Shown: positions 52,439 through 61,215 of the stretch, in pieces
How positions within the stretch are numbered: position 1 is the first letter of the stretch
How the letters are laid out: every line of letters starts with the position of its first letter
Assembly: GCA_014896295.1 (NCBI GenBank)
Contig: JADBKR010000008.1
Span: 310,001-374,000, forward strand
DNA from: Limnochordaceae bacterium
GTDB lineage: Bacteria; Bacillota; Limnochordia; Limnochordales; Geochordaceae
DNA: 64,000 bases
Direction of reading: 5' to 3'
Position numbers and translations under genes: made by a program
Notes under the pieces: model-generated
What the model was told of the DNA's origin: nothing
What the model saw: only the letters and a program-made list of their open reading frames with translations
Databases searched by the model: none

Positions 52439-54839
52439 TTGCCCGGAGGCTTCTCCAGGGCGTTGAGCAACTGCTGCCACTGGCTCTCCTCCGTCAGGCT
52501 GTCGGGCCGGATCGCCCCCACCGCCACCCCGGCCCCCTCGAACGCCTTGATCTGGTACCCGAGCGCCCAGCGCTGGGCCGACGGGTCGTAGCGGAGCCCG
52601 ATGGCCCGGCAGTCCTGGTCGAGGGCCACGCCCACTTCGCTCGAGACCCAACCGCCCAGCTTGGTGTCCCAGCTGCCTCCGGCCGAGACCACCCATTCGG
52701 GCAGCACCCGCCACGAGAGTTGCAAGTCGGCCCGCTGCACCCGGCTCTCGACAGGCGCGTAGAGGGTCCCGAGCTTGAGCGTCAGCTGGCCCGGTACCTG
52801 CCAGCTGACGCTGGCCGCCATCTGGTCGACGGCCTGTAGAGCCGGCGCATAGCGAGCCGCCACCTGCACCCGGCCCTGCCTCGGAGCCCACTCGAGCTGG
52901 CCGGTCACGCTCTCGAGGTCGCCCTGCCCCGCGTCGTACACTGCCGTCCAGCCCACGCCCACCTCTCCGGCCTTCGCCCGCGTCGAGGCGGTCACCTCTT
53001 TCCACGCGCCCGTCGCGACATCGTAGGTGGAGGTCAGCGACAGGCTGAGTGGGCCCCCCACGCCTGCGGCGAACCCCAGGTCTATGGCCTCTTCGTAGCT
53101 GGCTTGATCGAACTGGAACGGGGGCACCGCCCGCTCGCCGCCTTCGCCCGGGCCGGCGATCACCCGCAGCGGGTCGGTCAGGCGGTAGCCGGCGCTCGCG
53201 TAGGTCCCCGGCGTCAGGTAGTACCGGGCCGACCCGCTCGCCTTGAGGGCGAGCTGTCCCGACCCGTTGTCGTAGCGCGCCCCCCACAGACTCGAGTCAG
53301 CCTTGAGCTCCCACGGGCCGTGGCGGACCGGGCGCAGGCTGATGGCGGGTTCGAGGGTGAGGCGCCAGGCGGACGTTTGCTGCGCAGAGCCGTCCACCAG
53401 CCGCCGTTCCGTGAAGTGCCCGGCGCCGGCCCGCAGCTCGATCTGTCCCGGCAGCGCCCCTGCCCAGCGCGTCACCGTTCGAGAGGCGCGCAGCTCGGGC
53501 AGGGTGACCAGGCTTTCCCAGGCCGTCTTGCGCTCGGGATCGGCGTAGAGGTCGGGGTGGCTGATGCGGCCGGCGGAGAGCTCGATCTGGCCGTCCCCCG
53601 ACTTCCAGGCAAGCGTGCCGACCGCGTCCCACAGCGAACGGGCAGGCTGGTCGGGAAGGCGGGCCAGGTCCCAGCGCGCGTGGAGCCGGCCGCTCACCGG
53701 ACCGCCGGCGGGCGGCGCCACCTCGAGGCTGCCCACCGAGGCACCGGTCAGCTCTTCGGGCTCTTGGACGGGGCGGCGCCCCGAGGCGAGCAGCGAGAGC
53801 CGCACGCCCCAATCGGGAAGCGAGCCGGAGGCGGTCCACCATCCGAGGTACTGGAGCCGGCCGTCCAGGTCTTGCCGGGCCACCTCGTTGCGAGAGGTGA
53901 GGGAACCCCCGCCGGCCACCAGCTGGCCTTCGGTGCCGGCCCGCACGTCGGGAGGGAAGCCTCCGTGCTCGCGGAGCGTGGTCTCGCCGAAGACCGCGGC
54001 AAAGCTCCTGCCGTCGTCGTAGAGAGCCTGGTACAGCCCGAGCCCCGCGCCCAGGCGCTCGAAGTAGCTGGCGAGCACGTAGCCGTACGTGCTTCCGGGG
54101 CCCATGTACGGCAGGCGTGCCCGCACGAACCACCCTTCCCTCTGGCCGTAGCCCACCTCCGGAGGCACGAAGCGGCCCGCACGGGGGTTGACCAGGGAGA
54201 AGTGCAGATACGGCCAGTAGAAGATGGGCACGCCGCTCTCCCAGAAGACCGCGTGGTACGCCGCCACCTCCTGGCGGGGGCGCACCACCAGGCTGCTCAC
54301 CGTCACCCGGTAGTGGGCGTGCTCCATCGGCAGCGGGCAGGTGGTCAACGTGGCCCCCTCGGCCTCGATTCGGTCCTCCCGCCCCTCGAGGCGCGCCGAC
54401 TGTAAGAAGATGGGCCCTTCGACACCGTCGGTCTCCACCGTCGCCGCCGCCTGGCCGACCACCGCGTTGCCCGAGGGCAGGTCGAGGTGCAGCGTCTCGC
54501 CGGTGAGGGTCTCGCCCGGGCGACGGGCCCGGACGTTGCCCGACAGCCACGCTTGCTGGAGGGTGTCGTCGTAGCGCAACCTCTCGGCCTGTACCTCGAG
54601 GTCCTTCCAGAAAAGGGTGAACCCGCCGGTCACCACGACCACGGGAGGCCGCACGTCGGCGACGGCCCCGTCCTTCAGCTCGAGCCGCAGGCCCTCCGGT
54701 CCCTCGACGGCGGCGGCAGAGGACGAACCCGCAAGGGACGTCCAACCGGCCCCCGCCAGCGCCAGCGTGGCAAGGGCCGCGACCACGAGGGCCCGCCATG
54801 GCGCTACCCGTCCCCCTGCGCCGGCCTGCGCTCCTGCAC
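52435..54839 (-). CDS. lptD: LPS-assembly outer-membrane protein LptD, one frameshift at the start
   Basis: About 801 residues. A signal peptide (PWRALVVAALATLALAGAGW) precedes an N-terminal OstA domain: DGAVADVRPPVVVVTGG, ERLRYDDTLQQAWLSGNVRAR, TLTGETLHLDLPSGNAVV. LptD family blocks follow (TCPLPMEHAHYRV, VPIFYWPYLHFSL, RFVPPEVGYGQREGWFVRARLPY), then a long C-terminal beta-barrel. LptD inserts LPS into the outer leaflet. The signal-peptide frame has no start of its own. GTG 54839, with GGAG five bases upstream and two bases after the LptF/G stop, connects to it if one G is added to the GGGGG run near 54815. The usual LptE partner is not seen, and the CDS ends EKPPGN without a terminal aromatic. 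Confidence 0.88.
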
Positions 54840-54841
54840 GG

Positions 54842-55927
54842 CTACTCCGCCCACTCCGCCCGCAAGAAGAGCCAGGCGGCCGCGGCCAGGTAGAGCAAAT
54901 TGGGCATCCATGCGGCCGCGAGCGGCTCGACGGCACCCGAGTTGCCCAGGGAGCGAAACAGCGCGAACACCACGTAGTACAACAGCACGAGCCCCAAACT
55001 CGCCGCCGCCCCGAACGCCCGGCCTCCGCGCCGCCCGTAGAGGCTGAGGGGCAGCCCGAGCAGGGTCATCACCAGGGCAGCCATGGGCAGCGAGAGCTTG
55101 ATGTGATACTCGACCCAGAGCGAGCGGGCCACCACGCCGGCCTTGCGCAGCCGGCGGATCTCGTCGCCGAGTTCCCGGCGGCTCATCTCCTCGGCGCTCT
55201 TCTGGGAACCCAGGTACGCCTCGGTGGGTTCTGCGAGGGTCATTTCGTAGCGCTTCATGCTGGACTCCACCTGGACGAACCCGTCGGCGTCGAGGCGCTT
55301 CATCGTGACGTCCTCCAGGTGCCAGGTACGGCCCTCGTACCAGCCGCGCCGGGCCGTGTAGATGACCGGGAAGCTGTTGGGGCGCAGTTCGTAGACCAGC
55401 GCGTCCAGGAGCTCCCGGGTCGACCGGTCGACCCGGCGCACGTAAAACCAGTGAGTCGGGGTGCCCCGGAAGAAGACGTTTTCGGAGATGGCAGGGACGG
55501 GATCGGCCAGGACGGCCCGGCGCAGCATGATCTCGTACCGGTGGTTGGCCTGAGGCACCACGTACTCGTTGAGGGCGTACGTGAGGACGCTGATCGCGGC
55601 GCCCAGGAGCAGGACGGGCAACCCGATGCGAGCCACGCTGAGCCCGGCGGTGCGCATCACGGTCATCTCGCCGTCTCGCACGAGCCGGCCGGCAGAGAGC
55701 AGCGTCCCGAAGAGGGCGGCGATGGGAAGGGCGATGCTGAGGGCGGCCGGCACCTTGAGCGCCAGGAGCGAGAAGGTCACCGCCGGGTCGGCGCGCTGCA
55801 CCACCAGCAGGTCCGTCAGCTGGAAGATGGTGCTCGTGATCAGCAACAAGACGAAGCCGACGGCTGTTGCGAGAAAGGGTCCCAAGAATTCCGCTGCGAC
55901 GTAGAGATCGAGCCGCCGCAATGGCAA
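54842..55927 (-). CDS. LptF/LptG (YjgP/YjgQ) family LPS export permease
   Basis: A 361-residue inner-membrane permease. Three helices at the N-terminus (AEFLGPFLATAVGFVLLLITSTIF, ALSIALPIAALFGTLLSAGRL, IGLPVLLLGAAISVLTYAL) carry the coupling-helix region (RDGEMTVMRTAGLS). A periplasmic jellyroll (about 130-265) and three C-terminal helices follow. Only one such gene is visible; it may homodimerise with two LptB subunits or pair with a second permease elsewhere. TTG 55927 or TTG 55921 may initiate, both close to GAGGAG. lptD follows two bases after the stop. Confidence 0.9.
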   Translation of the reverse strand: MPLRRLDLYVAAEFLGPFLATAVGFVLLLITSTIFQLTDLLVVQRADPAVTFSLLALKVPAALSIALPIAALFGTLLSAGRLVRDGEMTVMRTAGLSVARIGLPVLLLGAAISVLTYALNEYVVPQANHRYEIMLRRAVLADPVPAISENVFFRGTPTHWFYVRRVDRSTRELLDALVYELRPNSFPVIYTARRGWYEGRTWHLEDVTMKRLDADGFVQVESSMKRYEMTLAEPTEAYLGSQKSAEEMSRRELGDEIRRLRKAGVVARSLWVEYHIKLSLPMAALVMTLLGLPLSLYGRRGGRAFGAAASLGLVLLYYVVFALFRSLGNSGAVEPLAAAWMPNLLYLAAAAWLFLRAEWAE

Positions 55928-55943
55928 AAGGCTCCTCGCTCTT

Positions 55944-56874
55944 TCACGGGGCGGCCGTCATGAGGCCGAGCTGGTGGATCCCTCCGTAGATCTCCCCACC
56001 CATGTACGGTGTAGCTGATGGCCCAGTTGCCCCCGGGCATGCGCACTCCCAGCCCCGCCAGCCAGCCGGTCCCCGAGCCGCTGGCCGCCTCCACGCCCAG
56101 CCGCAGCGCGACCGGCCGGCCCGGGTAGAGGCGCACTTCCCCGCGGACCGCACGATGCCCGGTGGAGTTGAACAGGTCGCTCGCGTCCGCCTCGACAATC
56201 AGGTACGGATTGGGCTGGTACCCGAGCCCCGCATGGAAGGTGGGCGTGAGCAGTACGATGCGGCCGGCCGAGCCGCCGGGGCTCTCTGCCGGCCCACCCG
56301 GCCCTGCCTGCCAGACCTCCAGCACCCGCCGGACGCTCAAGCCGGCCACGAGCTGATCGCCGAGCGCCGACATGAGCCCGACGTCCACCCCGAGGTAATG
56401 GTCGTCCCGCGTCGGGTAACCGCGCTCGCCCGGCAGAGGGACGCGTACCCGGCGGTAGTGGACGTCGAGGCCCAGGCCCGTCGAGTGCGACATGGTCACC
56501 GCGTACGTGTAACCGGCCGCCAGCTCGGAGGCGGGGGCGCCGGGCGCGAGCGAACCTTCGGCGTCCCTGCCGCCGGACTTGGCCCAAAGGGCCCACCCCT
56601 CGCCGTCGCGGCCCTGCGCGATACCCGCCGCGTGCACGTACGCCGGGTTGCGCCGGGCGGTCTCGCCGGAGCCCACGGTGGCGCTCACGCCCCACCGCAT
56701 GCCCTCCAGGAAGGCGGGCCCGGCGGGGTTGGAGAAGATCCGCAGCGGCTCGTCGGGGGCCGCGGTGGTGGCCATGCCCTCGAACAGAGCCGTGGCCTCC
56801 GGCACCCGGGGGGACTGCTCGGCCAGCGCTCCCGCCGTGGCCCACGCCCACGCCAGCCCCAAGAGCAGGGTCAT
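55944..56874 (-). CDS. Predicted outer-membrane beta-barrel protein, frameshifted near the C-terminus
   Basis: About 310 residues. A signal peptide (MTLLLGLAWAWATAGALA) precedes a FadL/TraF-like or PorV-like pattern: SNPAGPAFLEGMRWGVSATVGSG near the N-terminus, then alternating amphipathic strands (LAAGYTYAVTMSHSTGLGLDVHY, DQLVAGLSVRRVLEVW, GLGYQPNPYLIVEADASDLFN, ALRLGVEAASGSGTGWLAGLGV). The final strand (GGEIYGGIHQLGLM) is in another frame after about 56005. The asparagine-proline motif near the start resembles the N-terminal plug of small-molecule barrel transporters. Function unknown. It lies between the next barrel gene and lptF/G, so it may assist lipid export. ATG 56874 has no clear ribosome-binding site. 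Confidence 0.68.
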
Positions 56875-56902
56875 CGTCGCGGCGCGCCGGGTTGCCCGTG
56901 GC

Positions 56903-57577
56903 TCAAAAGATCGCGCTGATGTTGATGCCCGTAGCAAGGGCGAGGTACCCCCTGTCCATCACCCCGACGTCGACCTGGACGCCCGGCCCCCACTGCAGCG
57001 TGGCGCCCGCGTTGAGGGTCGCCCCGTCGAAGTCCATCCCGAGGGTCACCACCGGGGTGGCCAGCGCCCCCGGCCGGCGGACCGTGACCGGGTTGACGAC
57101 CGCGCTCACGCCCGCGAACAGCCCCGCACGCTCACCCACACGGCCCCCCAGGTGGGCCCGCAGGTAGCGGGGGCCCGGCAGGCTGTGGCTGGCCACGACG
57201 TACCCGGACAGCCCCTCGATGCCCACCGCCATGGCAGGCAAAGCGCCCTGCTCTTTGAGGAAGCGGTAGTGGGCCAGCAGCCCCACGCGGCTCGTATCCG
57301 GAGCCCCAACCTGGTCGGCCGGGCTCACCACCCCGCCCAGCTCGAGCTCGTCGGTGAGCTGGTAACGAAGATAGCTGTACACCGGAGATCCACCCGCCAC
57401 GTGCAGCCCGGCCGTGAACTGCCGCGCCACGCCGCCGTCTGCGGTGGGGATGTTGACCACCCCTGCGCCGCGGCTGCCGCGCAGGCTCGTCGCCCGCACG
57501 CCTTGCGCCGCGGCCGGCAACCACGCCACCGCCACGGCCAGCGCCAGCGCGACGCCCCTCCCTGCTCGCCCGCTCAT
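56903..57577 (-). CDS. Predicted outer-membrane beta-barrel protein (YjbH-like pattern)
   Basis: A 224-residue secreted protein. The signal peptide (VALALAVAVAWLPAAAQG) is followed by SRGAGVVNIPTADGGVARQFTAGLHV, reminiscent of the start of YjbH/exopolysaccharide barrel proteins. Strands such as YSYLRYQLTDELELGGVVSP, LLAHYRFLKEQ, AHLGGRVGERAGLFAGVSAVV and TLNAGATLQWGPGVQVDVGV follow, ending GINISAIF with a terminal Phe. That ending and its lpxD neighbour favour insertion by BamA. ATG 57577 overlaps the lpxD stop as ATGA. No enzymatic motif is seen. Confidence 0.68.
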   Translation of the reverse strand: MSGRAGRGVALALAVAVAWLPAAAQGVRATSLRGSRGAGVVNIPTADGGVARQFTAGLHVAGGSPVYSYLRYQLTDELELGGVVSPADQVGAPDTSRVGLLAHYRFLKEQGALPAMAVGIEGLSGYVVASHSLPGPRYLRAHLGGRVGERAGLFAGVSAVVNPVTVRRPGALATPVVTLGMDFDGATLNAGATLQWGPGVQVDVGVMDRGYLALATGINISAIF

Positions 57578-58650
57578 TGCCCTCCCCCTCGTGACTCCGG
57601 GCCATCCCCCTCGCCCGCCACGCCCAGGCGCCGCTCCAGCTGCTCCAGGCGCCGCAGCAGCTCCGGGAGCTTGCGGCTCAGGGCCCACACCCGTATCGCC
57701 TCGCCGTGGGGGATGGCCGGCATGCCGGCCAGGCGCGCCCCTGCCTCCACGTCTCCGATGACGACGCTGCGCCCGGCGATCACCGCGCCGGCGCCGATGG
57801 TCACGTGGTCGGCCACCCCGACCTGCCCGCCCAGGACGACCCGCGCCCCCAGGCGCACGGAGCCGGCGATCCCGACCTGGCCCACCACCAGGCAGTGAGG
57901 CCCGATCCGGACGTTGTGCGCCACCTGCACGAGGTTGTCGATCTTGGTGCCCTCGCCGATGACGGTGGCGCCGGCGCTCGCCCGATCGATACAGGCGTTG
58001 GCGCCGATCTCCACGTCGTCCTCGATGATGACCGTGCCGGCCTGGGGCCTGCGCCGGTGGCGCCCCTCCCGGGTCGTGAAGCCGAATCCCTCGGAGCCGA
58101 TGACCGCCCCCGCGCCGACGCGCACGCGCCGGCCTATCTGCACCCGCTCCCGCACGACGGCCCGGGCGTGGATGATGCTCTCGTCGCCGACGGTCGCGTC
58201 GTCGCCCACGATGGCTCCGGGAAAGAGCACCACGCCGCGCCCCAGGCGCGCCCTGTGACCGACCACCGCAAAAGCGCCGATGCGGACCCCTTCCCCCAGT
58301 GCGGCGTCGGGGGCGATCGTCGCCCGGGGGTCGATGCCGGGCTCGGGAAGCCACGGCTGCGGGGCGAAGAGCTCGAGGATCTGGTCCCACGCCTCCCGGG
58401 GCTCGTCCACCTCGATACAGGTCTGCCCGGCCACCAGCTTGCCGGGCGGCACCAATACGGCGCCCACCTCCCGGCCGGCCAGCGCCCGGGCGTACCGGGC
58501 GCCCACCGCCATCGTGAGGTCGTGGGGCCCTGCCTCCTCGACGGGAGCCACCCCCCGGATCCAACCCCGGGGGTCTCCGCTTGCTACCCGCCCCCCGACG
58601 CGGCGCGCCACCTCCTCGACCGTGAGGGCGAGGCGCTCGCCGGGCATCAT
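57574..58650 (-). CDS. lpxD: UDP-3-O-acylglucosamine N-acyltransferase
   Basis: A 358-residue acyltransferase for the second acylation in lipid A synthesis. The N-terminal domain (LTVEEVARRVGGRV, PVEEAGPHDLTMAV) leads to a left-handed beta-helix of hexapeptide repeats from PGIDPRATIAPDAALGEG. The signature FGFTTREG, then NACIDRASAGATVIGEGTKIDNLVQVAHNVRIG, carries the catalytic histidine. A long C-terminal helix (LPELLRRLEQLERRLG) closes the trimer. ATG 58650 has GGAGGG seven bases upstream; ATG 58647 is the alternative. It lies 13 bp after the skp gene. Confidence 0.95.
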   Translation of the reverse strand: MMPGERLALTVEEVARRVGGRVASGDPRGWIRGVAPVEEAGPHDLTMAVGARYARALAGREVGAVLVPPGKLVAGQTCIEVDEPREAWDQILELFAPQPWLPEPGIDPRATIAPDAALGEGVRIGAFAVVGHRARLGRGVVLFPGAIVGDDATVGDESIIHARAVVRERVQIGRRVRVGAGAVIGSEGFGFTTREGRHRRRPQAGTVIIEDDVEIGANACIDRASAGATVIGEGTKIDNLVQVAHNVRIGPHCLVVGQVGIAGSVRLGARVVLGGQVGVADHVTIGAGAVIAGRSVVIGDVEAGARLAGMPAIPHGEAIRVWALSRKLPELLRRLEQLERRLGVAGEGDGPESRGGGQ

Positions 58651-58663
58651 GCAGCGCCCTCCT

Positions 58664-59240
58664 TCAGCGGGACGACGAAGACGGCTTTTCGGTGCTACCA
58701 GACGTCTTGATGCCGAGCTCCAGGAGCACCTGATCGGTGATGTCCCGGCCTCCCCAGATGACCAGGTTCTTGTCGAGCACCGCCTCGAGCCCCAGGCGAG
58801 CCGCCACCCGGCCGATGGCATCCTTCACCTTGGGGAGCCGCTGGTTGATCATCTCCTGCTTGCGCTGATCGAGCTGCTGCTGGTAGCGAGCGAAAAGGGC
58901 CTGCTTCTGCTGCTGGTACTGGTTACGGAGGTTTTGCTTCTCGGCGTCGCTCGCACCCTTCACCTTCTCGTTGAGTTCGGCGTCGAGCGCGGCCGCCTCC
59001 TTGTCGAACTGCGCCTGCAGCCGGGCGGTCTCCTGGCGAAGGGGTTCGCCGAGGGCAGGCTGCAGGTACTCGGTCGCCACCCGGTCGAGGTCCACGGCAC
59101 CGATGCGTCGCCGGCGGGTTGTTGGCGGCCCGGGCCGCCGACCAGGCGACGCTCCCGAACCCCAGGGCCACGGCGACGGCTGCCGCCGCCCACAGCGCCC
59201 ACGGGGGCCTTCGGTTCAACCAAACTCGGACACGCTGCAT
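58664..59240 (-). CDS. Skp/OmpH-like periplasmic chaperone, frameshifted
   Basis: About 192 residues. A signal-anchor (PPWALWAAAAVAVALGFGSVAW) in one frame is followed, after a shift near 59105, by the Skp pattern VDLDRVATEYLQPALGEP. A long charged coiled coil comes next (NQYQQQKQALFARYQQQLDQRKQEM, written here in parts) with the conserved ending VAARLGLEAVLDKNLVIWGG and DITDQVLLEL. Skp trimers hold unfolded outer-membrane proteins on their way to BamA, which is encoded 28 bp upstream. Position and length are typical of the bamA-skp-lpxD order. ATG 59240 starts the signal sequence. Confidence 0.88.
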
Positions 59241-59268
59241 GCCCCGGTCCCAGCCTTCCGTGGATCGT

Positions 59269-61170
59269 TCAAAACTGCTGGCCGATGCTGAAGTGGAACT
59301 GCCCCGAGCTCTCCCGGGTCATGCCGTAGTCGAGGCGGATCATCCCGAGAGCGCCGATGTCGATCCGTAGCCCCAGGCCCGCATCCCACTTCAGATCGCG
59401 CAGGTCGACCTGCTCGCCGTCTTTCCACGCCATCCCGCTGTCGAAGAACAGGACGCCGGAGAGCATCTCGTAGATGGGGAACCGGTACTCGAGGTTGCCC
59501 ATCGCCATCCGGGTACCCGAGAAGGTACCGTAGCCGTACCCCCTCAGGGACTCGGCGCCGCCGAGGCGGAAAAGCTCCTGGTCGGGCGGCTGGGGGTCGA
59601 ACGAGATCAGGTCGCCCAGGCTGATGCGGCCGGCGATCACGTGCTGCCACTTGCCGAACAGCTGCACCGGCACGTACTGGCTGTACGAGCCCTCGAACTT
59701 GTTGAAGTGGAAGTCGCCGCCGAGCCCGGCCACCTCGGCCGACAGCCGCAGCCGCTGCCCCGTCGAGGGGTTGAACGGGTGATTGCTGGTGTCGGTCATC
59801 GTGCTCAGGCGCACGCTGCGCAGGGTGCCCTCCTCGATGCCGGACGGCCCCGACCCTTCCACCAGGGGCGCCTCCCACTTGTTCTGGGTGAAGGTGAGGT
59901 ACCCCCGGGTGAACTCGGAGAGCGGCCGCCCCAGCGTCACCTCGCCGCCGTAGCGGCGGTCCCAGTACTGAGGCCCACCGGGATTGTTACTGTCCAGGGG
60001 CTTCTTCGCCTGCTCCCAGCTGAGCTTGAAGCCGAGCGACGTGCCGCTGCGGTCAACGTACGGCTCGGTGAAACTCACCTGGTAGCGCTGCGCGTTGGCG
60101 CCGTAGTTGATGGCGAGCCCGACCTGCTGGGCCCTGCCCAGGAAGTTGGCGTCCGAGACGTCGAGCAGGCCGGCCGGGCCCTCGTGCTGCGACCAGGTGA
60201 TCCCCATCTGGATGTTGCCGGTCCGCCGCTCCTTGACGTTGACCTGGACGGCCACCTCGTCGGGCTTGTCGGGGATGCCCTTGAGATCGGCGTTGACCTC
60301 CTCGAAGAGCTGGAGCATCAAGACCCGCCGCAGGCTCTTCTCCAGGTCCGCGCGCTGCAGCACCTCGCCCGGCTTGATGGAGAGCTCCCGGGAGATGACG
60401 TACGGCTTGGTCTTGTTGTTGCCCGTGACGTCGATGCGGCCGACGCGAACCGGCAGCACCTCCACCGTCAGGGTCCCCTCGTCGTCCAGGTCGACGCTCC
60501 CCGGGGACGTGAGGACGCCGTAGCGTTGCCATATCTTCCCAGGCAGGTCCTGGAGCTGGCGCGTGATGGTGGGCCCATGCGCCACCTTGCCGGTGGGCAG
60601 CTCCAGCAAAGCCCCCAGGCTTGCCGGCGTGGCCCCCGCCTTCGCCAGGAGCGGAGCGACCTCCGGCTGAGCGTTGACGATGACCTTGCGCAGCACGGGG
60701 TTTTCGGTGACGGTGAAGATCACCCGCACCGGCACCGGCTCCCCCGGGCCCGTGCCCGAGGAGAGCGTGATGCTCTGGACGTCCACGGAGACGCTGCGGA
60801 AGTAGCCCATCGCCAGGATGGCCCGCTGATCGGCCTGGATGTCTTCTCGAGAAAGGCTCTTGCCCGGCTGGGTATGGGTGATGGCGTCGAGGATCTGCGA
60901 CGCCGGCACCTCGTTGTTGCCGCTGACCACGACGGCCCGCACGACGGCCGGGGGAAGGGCCTGTTGCTGCGCGGGGGACTGCCCGGGCGGTGCCCCCTGG
61001 GCCGGCGGCGCCTGGGCACTTGCCACTGCTGCCAGCGCTGCCACCGTGGTCACCGCCAGGATGGCGACCGCTATCCGGAGCACGGGGGCCCTGGTCCGCC
61101 GGATACGTGCCGTCAACGAGGATCCGCCACCTTCCGCTGCGCTGGAGGGAGGTACGATCGGTGCCGTCAC
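59269..61170 (-). CDS. bamA: BamA/Omp85 outer-membrane protein assembly factor
   Basis: A 633-residue protein. A signal-anchor lies near residues 30-50, and at least three POTRA-like domains span about 75-335 (AVVVSGNNEVPASQILDAI; VRKVIVN-like strands; VGRIDVTGNNKTKPYVISREL and PGEVLQRADLEKSLRRVL). The barrel includes the Omp85 motifs LFRLGGAESLRGYGYG (VRGF loop) and FFDSGMAW, ending FHFSIGQQF with a terminal Phe. BamA folds and inserts barrel proteins; here it has fewer POTRA domains than in Proteobacteria, as is usual for diderm Firmicutes. No bamB-E homologs are in the window. GTG 61170 follows the tamB stop by 45 bp. Confidence 0.94.
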   Translation of the reverse strand: MTAPIVPPSSAAEGGGSSLTARIRRTRAPVLRIAVAILAVTTVAALAAVASAQAPPAQGAPPGQSPAQQQALPPAVVRAVVVSGNNEVPASQILDAITHTQPGKSLSREDIQADQRAILAMGYFRSVSVDVQSITLSSGTGPGEPVPVRVIFTVTENPVLRKVIVNAQPEVAPLLAKAGATPASLGALLELPTGKVAHGPTITRQLQDLPGKIWQRYGVLTSPGSVDLDDEGTLTVEVLPVRVGRIDVTGNNKTKPYVISRELSIKPGEVLQRADLEKSLRRVLMLQLFEEVNADLKGIPDKPDEVAVQVNVKERRTGNIQMGITWSQHEGPAGLLDVSDANFLGRAQQVGLAINYGANAQRYQVSFTEPYVDRSGTSLGFKLSWEQAKKPLDSNNPGGPQYWDRRYGGEVTLGRPLSEFTRGYLTFTQNKWEAPLVEGSGPSGIEEGTLRSVRLSTMTDTSNHPFNPSTGQRLRLSAEVAGLGGDFHFNKFEGSYSQYVPVQLFGKWQHVIAGRISLGDLISFDPQPPDQELFRLGGAESLRGYGYGTFSGTRMAMGNLEYRFPIYEMLSGVLFFDSGMAWKDGEQVDLRDLKWDAGLGLRIDIGALGMIRLDYGMTRESSGQFHFSIGQQF

Positions 61171-61215
61171 CGGCTCACCCTACTTCGTGCACCGGGCCGT
61201 GCCTCCTCTTGTCAC

